This document shows, one piece after another, positions 25,661 to 34,465 of a stretch of DNA of 64,000 nt; the stretch's first letter is position 1; each line of letters begins with the position of its first letter. This stretch comes from Elusimicrobiota bacterium (GTDB lineage Bacteria > Elusimicrobiota > Elusimicrobia > UBA1565): contig JBAZVI010000005.1 of assembly GCA_041660925.1 (NCBI GenBank), forward strand, positions 124,001 through 188,000, written 5' to 3'. The translations under genes and the position numbers were made by a program. Under the pieces are notes generated by a model. The model saw only the letters and a list, made by a program, of their open reading frames with translations. It did no database searches and was not told where the DNA came from.

Positions 25661-27465
25661 GCGAGGGACCTGCGCGCCGCCGCGAGCCAGAGGGCGGCCG
25701 CGGCCGCGGAGACGCACGCGAAGAGGGGGAAGAGGGTCGAGCGGAATCGGAAATCCGCCGTCCAGGGCCCCGCCGGCACCTGGACGGACTGGAAGAGGCC
25801 CTCGGAGAGCCCGATCGGCGCGGGCTTCCCGTCGACGAAAGCTCTCCAGCCCGGATACGCGGGCATGGCGAAGACGAGCGTCCCGGCCGCGGGCGTCTCG
25901 CCGTGCAGACGCCAGCGCTCGGGAGAGAGCATCCAGGTCACGGCGGGGGTCCCTCCGGAGCGGCCCAGCGGCATGGCCCCCGGCATCCCCGAGAGCCCGG
26001 TCGGATCGAGCCGCCAGATGACGCTCAAGCGGCGCCACGGGAGGGCCTCCGGCCGGACGGCGAGGACGCGGCTGGCGTCGAGCGAGCTCCCCTCCCCGCC
26101 GCGCCCGAGGTAGTCGGAGTAGCGGCGCAGGTAGAAGGCGTCGTAGCCGCTCGCGTTCATGGCGCGGTAGAAGACCGCCTTGTTGGGATTGGCCACCTCG
26201 GGAGTGCTCGCGAAGCGCCAGGGCCGCCCGCCGAGCTTCGCGGTGAACTCCGGGCGCGGCCCCATCCAGCCCCAGGCGTCCTCCGCGCGCAGGAAGCGCG
26301 CGGAGAGCGGGACGAGCTCGACGAGCACCAGCAGCACGATGCCCGCGCGCAGGACGCGGGGGAGCCAGCGGCGCCGGCGCAGCAGGGCCCAGCCCGCCGC
26401 GGAGGCGAGCAGCAGTCCCCAGAAGACGAGCAGCACGAAGCGGGCGGGGACCCGCAGCAGTCCGAGCAGGGGCAGACCGGAGAGCGGGAGGAGCGGGTTC
26501 TTCCCCCCCAGGGCGAAGAAGACGCCGACGGGGAGCAGCAGCCACGGCGCGGCGCCGAACGGCGCGCGCCGGACCGCGAGGCCCGCGAGCGCCAGCAGGA
26601 CCAGCGCGGGACCGGCGACCGCGGCGTGGAACTCGAAGAACTCCGAGGGCCAGCCGGCGAAGCTGCCGTCGAGCGGGGTCCCCGCGAGGGAGGGCAGCGC
26701 CAGCGAGGCGAGCGCCGAGGGCGGCAGGGAGTAGGCGCCCGCCGAGCCGGAGGCCCAGCCGACCCGGTTGGAGGCGGAGAGGAACTCCGCCGTCGGGAAG
26801 AGCTGGACGAGCGCCAGCGGGAGGGCGACCGCGGCCCCCGCGGCGAAGGTCCGCAGGCGCGGCGGGTCCAGCAGCGCGTAGAGCAGGAGCCCGACCGCGT
26901 TGACGAGCCCGTACTGGGGATGTCCGGCCAGGAACTGCAGGGCCCAGGCGCCGCCGAGCAGCCAGGGCCGGCCGGCGCGCAGACCGAGCCAGCACCAGGG
27001 CGTCCAGGCGAGCACGGCCAGCTGGGTCGGGATCCCCTGAGGGATGCGATAGAGGAGCATCGGCGAGAACGCGAAGGCCGCCGCCAGGAGCGCGGCCCCG
27101 GCGCCGTCGGAACCCGCGCGCCGCATGAGGAGCTGCATGCCGAAGGCGGCGAGCGCGAGATGGAAGAGCGCGTTCAGCGTGAACGCCCACGAGACCGGAA
27201 GCACCTGGAAGAGCGCCGAGGGAGGATAGAAGAGGCACGCCTGCGGATTGGCGAGCAGCGGAAGACCCGAGAAGACATAGGGGTTCCACGCCGGCAGCCC
27301 CCCTTCCTGGAGCCGGGCGGCGACGAGATGGCGCAGCGGCCAGTGGTAGGAGTAGAGGTCCCCGAAGTTCGCCAGGGAGAGCGAAGGGTGCAGCAAGGCG
27401 GGCGCGAGGAGCGCGCAGAGCGCGGCGACGAGCAATGCGAAGAGCCGGAGGTCCTTGATCCTCAT
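25657..27465 (-). CDS. YfhO-like polytopic membrane protein (GT-C related)
   Basis: 602 residues. About 11-12 hydrophobic segments up to residue 400, then a soluble C-terminal region rich in beta strands. The N-terminal FGDLYSYHWPLRH loop and the LPAWNPYVFSGLPLLANPQ-type segment are characteristic of YfhO-family proteins, which are linked in Gram-positives to glycosylation of teichoic acids. It probably transfers sugars from polyprenyl-phosphate donors outside the cytoplasm. It is a paralogue of the next gene upstream (27462-29423). Confidence 0.8.
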   Translation of the reverse strand: MRIKDLRLFALLVAALCALLAPALLHPSLSLANFGDLYSYHWPLRHLVAARLQEGGLPAWNPYVFSGLPLLANPQACLFYPPSALFQVLPVSWAFTLNALFHLALAAFGMQLLMRRAGSDGAGAALLAAAFAFSPMLLYRIPQGIPTQLAVLAWTPWCWLGLRAGRPWLLGGAWALQFLAGHPQYGLVNAVGLLLYALLDPPRLRTFAAGAAVALPLALVQLFPTAEFLSASNRVGWASGSAGAYSLPPSALASLALPSLAGTPLDGSFAGWPSEFFEFHAAVAGPALVLLALAGLAVRRAPFGAAPWLLLPVGVFFALGGKNPLLPLSGLPLLGLLRVPARFVLLVFWGLLLASAAGWALLRRRRWLPRVLRAGIVLLVLVELVPLSARFLRAEDAWGWMGPRPEFTAKLGGRPWRFASTPEVANPNKAVFYRAMNASGYDAFYLRRYSDYLGRGGEGSSLDASRVLAVRPEALPWRRLSVIWRLDPTGLSGMPGAMPLGRSGGTPAVTWMLSPERWRLHGETPAAGTLVFAMPAYPGWRAFVDGKPAPIGLSEGLFQSVQVPAGPWTADFRFRSTLFPLFACVSAAAAALWLAAARRSLA

Positions 27466-29423
27466 GCGCGCGGCGGGCCGGAGAAGGACCGCGCGCGATT
27501 ATACCAATACGCCGCCAGTACCATCAGGACGAGCAGGGTGAGCGCGCGGCCCGCACGCCAGGACGCCGGGTCGTAGCGGAAGAGGACCTCGGAGCGGCCC
27601 GCGGCCGCCCGCAGCTTCCGGAAGGCGGTCATCGCCGGCTCGGCCTCCAGCGCTCCTCCGGGCCCGCGGGCCGTCCAGCCGGGACCCAGGGGCTCGGCGA
27701 GGTAGAGCCAGCCGGGACTCTCCGTCTCCCAGCGCACCCGCAAGCGGTTCTCTCCCTCGCGGGAGAACGGCAGGGGCCTCCCGCGGCGATAGTCGGGCGC
27801 CGGGCTCTCCGCCGAGGCGGGGATGGCGGCGCCCGAGGCCTCGTCGAACCAGAGAGCGCGCTGGGACTCCGGCGCCCGGTAGAGCTGCCAGACGCTGTCT
27901 CCGAGATAGCTCAGCTCGCCGGACGGCAGGCGCTCGCGCGTCAGGACGACCCGCGCGTCCGCCCAGGGCAGCAGGCGCGCGAGCGCCGCGAGCCCCGGCT
28001 GCCGATAGAGGAGGTCCATGAACGCGTACTGCGGCGCCGGGACGAGCGGCTCCCCGAAGTTCCCGACCGACTCAAGCCGGAAGGGGACGTTCGTCAACCC
28101 GTAGAGGCGGTGCTTGAGGTCGTAGAAGGCCCCCTCCGCCGCGACGCCGCTTCCCCGCTGCCACTGGAGCGCACGGGGGGACGGCAGATAGCGGTGTCCG
28201 TCGAGCTCGACGCGCAGGACCTCGACGAGCGGACCCGGGTCCGCGAAATAACCGCGCGGCACGACGGGCTGCGAGCGCACGGCGTAGACGAGGAGCTCGA
28301 GCGCGAGCGCGGCGGACCAGAGCCAGGCTCCCCGCCGCCGGTTCAGGCCGCGCGCGGCCAGCAGGGCCGCCAGGGGGATGAGCAGGTACGCCGTGTTGCC
28401 GGGATAGCGGATGTAGCGCAGCGGCGGCAGCCAGGTCCAGAGCGCCCGTGAGAGGGGGTTCGAACCGCCCAGCATGAGCAGGAGCGTCCCTCCCGCGTAC
28501 GCGCCCGCGAAGAGCGCGGAAGAACCGAGCGCGAAGACGCCCGCGAGGACCGCCGCCCACGCCCCGAAGCCCAGGTAGGCGGTCTTCCACCAGTTGAGCG
28601 GCGCCGAGAGCTCGCCGGCGGGGATGAGCGGGGGCGGCAGGAGCTGGACGAGGTCGCGCGGAGCGAAGCTCCAGGAAAGCGTCTCCGCCAGCTCCATCCC
28701 CCCCCCGCGCCGCGAAGCGGAGGAGAGCGCGAGCCCCGGCAGGAGCAGGAGCGCCGAAAGGCCGGCGGCGAGGAAGGCCGCGCCCAGCCAGCGCCGCGCG
28801 CAGGCCGCGAGCCCGCTGCGTCCGCCGGCCCAGGCCTCGAAGAGGAAGGCCGCGAACGCCGCGCCCGCGGCCATCGGGGGGTAGCCGCCGAGGAAGGCGC
28901 AGGCGAGCGCGAGGCCGAGCGGCGCCGTGCTGCCCGCGAAGAGGCCGAGCGCGGGGAGCAGAGCCAGCGTCGAGAGGTGGTTGAGGAAGGGCAGCCGGCT
29001 CGCCAGGCCGCCGCAGAGCATGAGCAGGGCGGCCCCGCCGGCGGCGGCGGCGGGCGCTGCGCGCAGGCGGCGCAGCCAGAGGAAGGCGAAGAAGGCCGCG
29101 AGCGCCAGGTGGAGCGCCTGGAAGACGCCCAGGGCGGTCGGGAATGCGAAGAGCCCGAAGGGGACGCTGAGCGGATACCACGCCGCGCACTGCATCTCGC
29201 CCGCCAGAGGCATCCCGAGATACGCGAAGCGGTTCCAGAGCGGGAGCTCCCCGCGCGCGAGCGACTGCGCGACGAGGACCCGCCAGGGATGGTGCAGGTA
29301 CGTGAGGTCCCCCCAGAAGTGCGCGCGGCCGGAAAGGTAGACGGGACCCAGCAGCGCCAGGAGCAGGAGCGCGAGCGCGGCGAGGAGGATCCTCCCGTCG
29401 AGCCGAAGCCGCGGCGCGTTCAC
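27462..29423 (-). CDS. YfhO-like polytopic membrane protein, second copy
   Basis: 653 residues, same plan as its neighbour: membrane segments to about residue 400, then a soluble part, with one final hydrophobic helix near the C-terminus (LTLLVLMVLAAYWYN). The first loop reads GDLTYLHHPWR and the next LPLWNRFAYLGMPLAGEMQ, matching the first copy position by position. GTG at 29423 overlaps the O-antigen-ligase-like stop (GTGA). Tandem duplication with divergence is the simplest explanation. Probable GT-C glycosyltransferase of the pilus/glycan run. Confidence 0.8.
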   Translation of the reverse strand: MNAPRLRLDGRILLAALALLLLALLGPVYLSGRAHFWGDLTYLHHPWRVLVAQSLARGELPLWNRFAYLGMPLAGEMQCAAWYPLSVPFGLFAFPTALGVFQALHLALAAFFAFLWLRRLRAAPAAAAGGAALLMLCGGLASRLPFLNHLSTLALLPALGLFAGSTAPLGLALACAFLGGYPPMAAGAAFAAFLFEAWAGGRSGLAACARRWLGAAFLAAGLSALLLLPGLALSSASRRGGGMELAETLSWSFAPRDLVQLLPPPLIPAGELSAPLNWWKTAYLGFGAWAAVLAGVFALGSSALFAGAYAGGTLLLMLGGSNPLSRALWTWLPPLRYIRYPGNTAYLLIPLAALLAARGLNRRRGAWLWSAALALELLVYAVRSQPVVPRGYFADPGPLVEVLRVELDGHRYLPSPRALQWQRGSGVAAEGAFYDLKHRLYGLTNVPFRLESVGNFGEPLVPAPQYAFMDLLYRQPGLAALARLLPWADARVVLTRERLPSGELSYLGDSVWQLYRAPESQRALWFDEASGAAIPASAESPAPDYRRGRPLPFSREGENRLRVRWETESPGWLYLAEPLGPGWTARGPGGALEAEPAMTAFRKLRAAAGRSEVLFRYDPASWRAGRALTLLVLMVLAAYWYNRARSFSGPPRA

Positions 29424-30616
29424 CGGGCGTCCCTCTCGAGCAGGGAGGACCAGGTCGGGACGCCGCCGGTCCAGGCGAGCTTCTCGAGGCGCTCGGCGCG
29501 CGCGCGCAGGAGCGCGCCGGGAGCGGCGAGCAGCAGCCCGAAGACCGCGGCGGCGACCACGAGCGCGGGCCTCAGCCGCCACGGCACGTTCACTCCCTCC
29601 GAGGTCTCCGGGATGGAGGAGGCCGCGAGGTAGGAGAAGAGCCAGAGGTTCGACGGTACGGAGAAGACGGGGTCCCAGAGCGACTGCAGGAGCACGGCCA
29701 GAGCCGCGAAGCGCTTGGGCGAAGGCCCGCCGCGCAGACAGTGCCAGAGCCCCGCGAACCAGAGGAGGGCGGCGGGCAGCCCCCACTCCGCCGCCGCCTG
29801 CAGCGGATGCAGGCGCGCGTCCGCGGCCGCGGGCGCCCCCGGCGCATAGCGGGCGAGCAGGGCGCCGAAGGCTCCGGGGCCGACCCCGAGCAGCGGACGG
29901 TCGGCGACCATCGCCGCGGCGCCGCGCCAGACCCGCGCGCGCTCGAACAGCTCGGGACTGCCGAGACGGTTGTACACGACGATGAGACAGACGACGGCGG
30001 CGGCGGCGGCCGCCCGGCCCCAGAAGGGGGCCCGCCACCCGCGCGTGAGCCAGAGGGCGGCCGCGAGTCCCCACCACGCGCCGAGGCCGCCGGCGACGAG
30101 CCCGCAGAAAGCCAGCACGCACAGCAGCAGGCGGTCGCCGCGCTCGTAGGCCGGCGCGGCGAGCATCACGAGGGCCGCGCACCAGACCTCGGGGGCGTCG
30201 AAGGGCCCCGCCGCGGCGGGGCGGTCCAGCGCGAAGCGCTGGTAGAGCGCCAGAGCCGCGCACAGCCACCCGGCGACGCGAAGAGCCTGATCGACGAGCG
30301 CGCGCTCGTCCTTGGAGATCTCCGCGAGCGCGGGGAAGAGCGCCAGCGCGAGCAGCAGGGAGGCGAGACCGGGAAGGGACCGCGCGCCGGCGGGGCTCGA
30401 GAACGCGGCGGCCGCGCCCGCGGTCGCGAGCGCGGCCGCCCAGATCAGGAGACGGCGGGAGGGCAGCGGCAGATGTCCCAGGAGGACGCGTGCGGAGAGC
30501 CAGACGGCGAGCCCGACGGTGAACGTCGACTGCAGCGCGGCGAGGGCGCGGACGCCTTCGGCGCCCCGCAGCAGCGGACCGGCGGCGAGCGGCAGGGCCA
30601 GCAGCGCCGCCAGCAC
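29420..30616 (-). CDS. O-antigen ligase / pilin oligosaccharyltransferase-like protein (WaaL/PglL/TfpO superfamily)
   Basis: 398 residues with about ten hydrophobic segments. The periplasmic loop has ERARVWRGAAAMVADRPLLG, GVGPGAFGALLARY and then a HPLQAAAEWGL segment, the Wzy_C motif arrangement of O-antigen ligases and pilin O-oligosaccharyltransferases, including the conserved His. The GTG start at 30616 lies 7 nt after the pilQ stop, so it is expressed with the type IV pilus genes. That context favours glycan transfer to pilin (TfpO/PglL-like), although ligation to lipid A is equally possible from sequence. Confidence 0.8.
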   Translation of the reverse strand: MLAALLALPLAAGPLLRGAEGVRALAALQSTFTVGLAVWLSARVLLGHLPLPSRRLLIWAAALATAGAAAAFSSPAGARSLPGLASLLLALALFPALAEISKDERALVDQALRVAGWLCAALALYQRFALDRPAAAGPFDAPEVWCAALVMLAAPAYERGDRLLLCVLAFCGLVAGGLGAWWGLAAALWLTRGWRAPFWGRAAAAAAVVCLIVVYNRLGSPELFERARVWRGAAAMVADRPLLGVGPGAFGALLARYAPGAPAAADARLHPLQAAAEWGLPAALLWFAGLWHCLRGGPSPKRFAALAVLLQSLWDPVFSVPSNLWLFSYLAASSIPETSEGVNVPWRLRPALVVAAAVFGLLLAAPGALLRARAERLEKLAWTGGVPTWSSLLERDAR

Positions 30617-30623
30617 GATGCCT

Positions 30624-32822
30624 CTACGAGGGCATGACGTGCGGCGTGACGAAGATCAGGAGCTCGACGCGGGAGCGCTCGACGATCTTCTTCTTGAAGA
30701 GCCAGCCGAGGATCGGGATGTCGCCGAGCAGCGGGACCTTGGCGACCGTGTTCACGACCGAATCGGTGATGAGTCCGCCGATGACGACGGTCTCCCCGTC
30801 CTGCACGAGCACGGTCGTGTCGGCCGTCCGCGTGTCCACCGCCGGGACCCCGACCACGGCGGAGGCCGTCGTACCCGAGGGCTGGCTCACCGTCGGCTTG
30901 ATCTGGATGGTGATGCGTCCGTCGGCGTTGATGGTGGGCGTCACGTCCAACTGGATGCCCGTCACGATGTTGCCGACCGACTGCGAGGTCACGCCCGTCG
31001 AGGCGACGTTCGAGGTCGCGTAAGGGATGTTCGTCGTGATGTTGATGCTCGCCTTCTTGCCGTTGAGGGTGGCGATCTTCGGGTCGGAGAGCACCTTCAC
31101 CTTGCCGGCCGAGGCGGCCGCGGTCAGCGTCGCGGAGAGGAAGTAGTTGTTGGTGATGCGTCCCACGGTCAGCGCGCCGAACACCTTCGACGCCGGCAGG
31201 AACACGCCGGTGCCGCGGCCTCCCGCGCCGACGCCGAGCGCCGCGCTCGAGTTCTGGTCGAGGGGCTTGGCCAAGGTGGCGTCGTTCGGGTTCGTCAGCG
31301 TGCCGATCGTCGTCTGTCCCTGCTTGCCGGCGAACTTCCCGCTGTCGACGCCCGCGTAATCCCACTGGATGCCGAAGTTCAGGTCCTTGGTGAGCTTGAC
31401 CTCGACGAGCTTGGCCTCGATCATGACCTGCTGGGGCCGCACGTCGAGCTTGGAGAGCAGGCGCTCGACGCTCGCGATGCCGTCGAGAGTGTCGGTGACG
31501 ATCAGGGAGTTGGTGGCCTCGTCGCTGTTGAGCTTGCCGGCGCGGCCCTCCGCCTGGCGCACCGCATCGATGGCGCCCTTGATGTCGGCGGCCTTGCTGT
31601 ATTTGAGGCGGATGATCCGCGTCTGGTTGACCGCGACCGTGCGCTCCTTCTGGAGCGTGGTCGGAGTCATGATGCGCAGGATGTTCTCTCCCGCCTGGTC
31701 GGCCACGAGGCCCTGCATCTGCAGGATCGTCATGAAGGCCTCGCTGAAAGGCACGTCGGTCAGGTGCAGGGTCAGGGAGCCCGCGACGTCGGGTCCATAG
31801 ATGATGTTGATGCGCGCCTTCGACGCGAGCAGCTTGATCACGTCGCGGACGTCGGTGCCCTCGTAGTCCAGAGAGATGAGTTCGTTGGAGAGGGAGCCGA
31901 GGATGTCGCGGCGCGTGCGGCGGTCGAATCCTCCGCCGACACCGGAGGAGGAGGCGGCGGCGGACTCCGCGGCCTCGCCCTCCCCGTCCCGGACCTTGTC
32001 AGCGACGCCGGTGGCGGCCATGTCGCCGAGCTCGGGGGAGAAGCCCTTGGGGAGCTCCGGCGCCTTCTTCGCCGCGGCTTTCTCGACTTTAGGCGCTGCG
32101 GCCTTCACCGGGACCGCGGCAGGAACGGGCATTGCGGACTCGGCGGTCGCCTTGGGCGCCTCGATGCTCTTGGGGGCCGCGGGCTTCGCGACGGGAACGG
32201 GAACCTCGGCCGGCTTCGCGGCGACTTTCGGCGCTTCGACCGGCTTGGCGGCGGGCTTCGCCGTCTCCACAGGCTTCGCGGCTTCGGCCGGCTTCGCGGC
32301 GGGCTTCGCCGTCTCCGCAGGCTTCGCGGCGGGCTTCGCCGCGACGACGGGGACGGCCTTGCCTTCCTCCGCCTTCACGACCGGCGCGGGAACCGCTGCC
32401 TTCGCGGCGGCCTCGTCGGCGGCAGCCGACTGGAGGCGGACGACGAGGCTGCGGCCTTCCCAGCCCGCCTGATAGCCGACGAGCCGCACGAGGTCGAGCA
32501 CGATGCGCGAGATCATGGTCGGCTCTTTCTGGAACTGTCCGGCGCGGACCTTCTTAAGGAAGTTCCCCTGCCCCTTCTGGACCTTCGAGCCCGACTGGAA
32601 CTCGGTGTTCAGGAGCTCGACGACGAGGCGGGGCGGGTCGGCGGTGACGAAGGTGTTGTACTTGGCCTGCTCGCTGAGGTGGAGCGTGACCTGGTCCGGG
32701 CCGACCTCGATGCCGTCAAGGGTCGCGGCGGACGCCGCCTGTTCCGCCGCCGACAGAGGGATCCCTCCGGGGCCGAGCAGCAGCGAGAGCGTCGTCGTCA
32801 GGGCGATCAGGCGCTTCAACAT
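30624..32822 (-). CDS. pilQ: Type IV pilus secretin PilQ
   Basis: 732 residues. Signal peptide 1-26. AMIN-like domain about 30-145 binds peptidoglycan. Residues about 150-245 are a low-complexity Ala/Lys/Pro/Glu linker built from degenerate AKPAETAKP units. STN and secretin N domains follow, then the secretin core with VPLLGDIPILGWLF (about 698-711) and LLIFVTPHV at the C-terminus. It forms the outer membrane channel of the type IV pilus. ATG at 32822 is preceded by GGAGG at good spacing; an upstream in-frame ATG at 32864 would overlap pilP and lacks a ribosome binding site. Confidence 0.95.
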   Translation of the reverse strand: MLKRLIALTTTLSLLLGPGGIPLSAAEQAASAATLDGIEVGPDQVTLHLSEQAKYNTFVTADPPRLVVELLNTEFQSGSKVQKGQGNFLKKVRAGQFQKEPTMISRIVLDLVRLVGYQAGWEGRSLVVRLQSAAADEAAAKAAVPAPVVKAEEGKAVPVVAAKPAAKPAETAKPAAKPAEAAKPVETAKPAAKPVEAPKVAAKPAEVPVPVAKPAAPKSIEAPKATAESAMPVPAAVPVKAAAPKVEKAAAKKAPELPKGFSPELGDMAATGVADKVRDGEGEAAESAAASSSGVGGGFDRRTRRDILGSLSNELISLDYEGTDVRDVIKLLASKARINIIYGPDVAGSLTLHLTDVPFSEAFMTILQMQGLVADQAGENILRIMTPTTLQKERTVAVNQTRIIRLKYSKAADIKGAIDAVRQAEGRAGKLNSDEATNSLIVTDTLDGIASVERLLSKLDVRPQQVMIEAKLVEVKLTKDLNFGIQWDYAGVDSGKFAGKQGQTTIGTLTNPNDATLAKPLDQNSSAALGVGAGGRGTGVFLPASKVFGALTVGRITNNYFLSATLTAAASAGKVKVLSDPKIATLNGKKASINITTNIPYATSNVASTGVTSQSVGNIVTGIQLDVTPTINADGRITIQIKPTVSQPSGTTASAVVGVPAVDTRTADTTVLVQDGETVVIGGLITDSVVNTVAKVPLLGDIPILGWLFKKKIVERSRVELLIFVTPHVMPS

Positions 32823-32838
32823 GGGTCCTCCGAAAGGG

Positions 32839-33354
32839 TCACTGGGCCTTCTCCGCAGCAGCATCCTCTTCCTCGCCGAGCCGCAGCGTCTGGACGTCCT
32901 TGTCCGGGGTCATGAGGATGACGGATTTCTGCTTCTGCTGGATCACGCCGGTGACGCCGGCGACGCGGTGGTTCTTGTAATCGAAGAGGCGCCCGCTCTT
33001 GAGCAGGTAGCCGGAGCCGGTGCGCGGATCGACGAGCAGCGCGGAAGCTCCGGTCTGGTCCTTCAGGATGCCCTTGAGGTTGAGAGAATGGATGGAGAAC
33101 TCCAGCGTCTCCCCGCCGCCCTCCCCCTCTTTCGCGATGACGGCGGGGCCGGAGCCGGCCGAAGGGAGGCGGAAAGGGTCGCGATAGCGGCCGCCGCCGT
33201 AGATGTCGCCGACCGTGAGCGCCTTGACCGTGTCGCTGGAGGAGGAAGCCGCTTTGCCCTGGGCGGGCGCGCCCGACTTGGCCGGGACGGCCGCGGGCTC
33301 CAGCGCGAGCGCGGAGGATGCGAGAACGGCGAGGAAGCCGAGGAAGTTCATCAT
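32839..33354 (-). CDS. pilP: Type IV pilus inner membrane subunit PilP-like
   Basis: 171 residues. An N-terminal hydrophobic signal (about 1-17) is followed by a Ser/Ala/Lys linker and then the DPFRLP segment (about 58-63) that starts the beta-sandwich of PilP proteins, with LKGIL and YLLKSGRLFDYKNHRVAGV later. Classical PilP is a lipoprotein; here no lipobox Cys is present, so it is probably released or anchored by its signal. It bridges PilN/PilO to PilQ. Position between pilO and pilQ confirms the assignment. It overlaps pilO by 4 nt. Confidence 0.88.
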   Translation of the reverse strand: MMNFLGFLAVLASSALALEPAAVPAKSGAPAQGKAASSSSDTVKALTVGDIYGGGRYRDPFRLPSAGSGPAVIAKEGEGGGETLEFSIHSLNLKGILKDQTGASALLVDPRTGSGYLLKSGRLFDYKNHRVAGVTGVIQQKQKSVILMTPDKDVQTLRLGEEEDAAAEKAQ

Positions 33355-33905
33355 CCTTTATATTGGTACGCGATGAGCGTGAATCCGACCGAGACCTTTC
33401 CGGTCTCGTCGGGGGCGCCGTAGGTCACCGCGCGGACGTTGTAGATGCGCTGCTCGAGGGCGATCGCGGCGAAGAAGCGGCCGATGTCGTGGAAGGTCCC
33501 GCGCACCGAAAGCGTGTAGGGGACCTCGATGAAATAGTCTCGGACGGTCTGCGATCCCGGCGCGAAGTTCACCAGCGTGACGCCGTTCTTGCGTGAGAGG
33601 GAGCCCATGGCGACGATCACCGCGGGGAGGTCCTTGCTCTTGGGCAGGCGCTTCTCGGCCTCGATGGCCTGCTCGTTGAGGATCTCGATCTCCTTCTGGA
33701 TCTTGGGCAGGCGCACGGCCTGGCTCTTGGCCTTGTCGATCTTCGCCTCGGTCTCCTTGATCAGCTTCGCGGTCTCCTCGATGCGCGTCGAGGTCGGAAG
33801 CCAGAAGTAGCGGACGTAGGCGTAGCCGCCGCCGCCGAGGAAGAGCACGGCCGCGACGAGGAACTGCTGCTGCTCCTTCGTGAGCTGGATGTTGATCTTG
33901 GCCAT
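33351..33905 (-). CDS. pilO: Type IV pilus alignment subunit PilO
   Basis: 184 residues. A cytoplasmic tail of about 11 residues, one membrane helix (about 12-30), a periplasmic coiled coil (about 38-90, rich in Glu/Lys/Ile) and a C-terminal ferredoxin-like domain with the VPYTLSVRGTFHDIGRFF segment characteristic of PilO. It pairs with PilN in the inner-membrane alignment complex. Its ATG shares one base with the pilN TGA (TGATG). Confidence 0.92.
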   Translation of the reverse strand: MAKINIQLTKEQQQFLVAAVLFLGGGGYAYVRYFWLPTSTRIEETAKLIKETEAKIDKAKSQAVRLPKIQKEIEILNEQAIEAEKRLPKSKDLPAVIVAMGSLSRKNGVTLVNFAPGSQTVRDYFIEVPYTLSVRGTFHDIGRFFAAIALEQRIYNVRAVTYGAPDETGKVSVGFTLIAYQYKG

Positions 33906-34465
33906 CAGCTCTTCTCCGGCTGCGGAGCGTATTTCACCGTCATGCTGAACGAGCTCTCTCCGCCGAGACCCGAGATGGAGATGCCGCCCGTGAGGACGGG
34001 TTCCTTGAAGCGGTCGGATCCCTCGAAGGCGCGCAGGATGGCCGCGACGTCGTCGCTGGAGAGCGATCTGCAGGTCATCGTGACCATGAGCCCCTTCTGG
34101 TCGCCGACCGTCGACAGGCCCGTCAGAGTGACCCCGGACGGAAGCGTCTTGACGAGGTCCTCCATGAAGCGCGGATAGAGGGTGCGGTATTTCATGAGGT
34201 CGACGATGACGTTCAGGCGCGCGCGGACCTGAGCGGCGGTGCGCTCGAGCTCCTCGACCTGGGCGACGATCTTCTGGAGCCGGTCGAGCTCGGCCTTGTC
34301 GATCTTGTACTGACTCTCGAGCGAGACGGCGCGCCAGAAGTGGAGGACGGAGACGGCGGCCAGGATGACCGCGAGCACGGCGCCCAGCACGGCCGCCTGC
34401 TTCGTCCGGAGCTGGGCGACCTCCCTGTCCAGGATCTCCTGCGGGACGAGGTTGACTCGGATCAT
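33905..34465 (-). CDS. pilN: Type IV pilus alignment subunit PilN
   Basis: 186 residues. It begins MIRVNLVPQEIL, the conserved N-terminal motif by which PilN docks to PilM, then one membrane helix (about 24-44), a coiled coil (about 48-80) and a ferredoxin-like periplasmic domain with LPSGVTLTGL. Overlaps pilM by 4 nt (ATGA) and abuts pilO. Confidence 0.94.
   Translation of the reverse strand: MIRVNLVPQEILDREVAQLRTKQAAVLGAVLAVILAAVSVLHFWRAVSLESQYKIDKAELDRLQKIVAQVEELERTAAQVRARLNVIVDLMKYRTLYPRFMEDLVKTLPSGVTLTGLSTVGDQKGLMVTMTCRSLSSDDVAAILRAFEGSDRFKEPVLTGGISISGLGGESSFSMTVKYAPQPEKS

Noticed and set aside
32150..32400. Tandem repeats of GCGGGCTTCGCCG type
   Set aside because: They encode the AKPAETAKP linker of PilQ, a normal low-complexity spacer.
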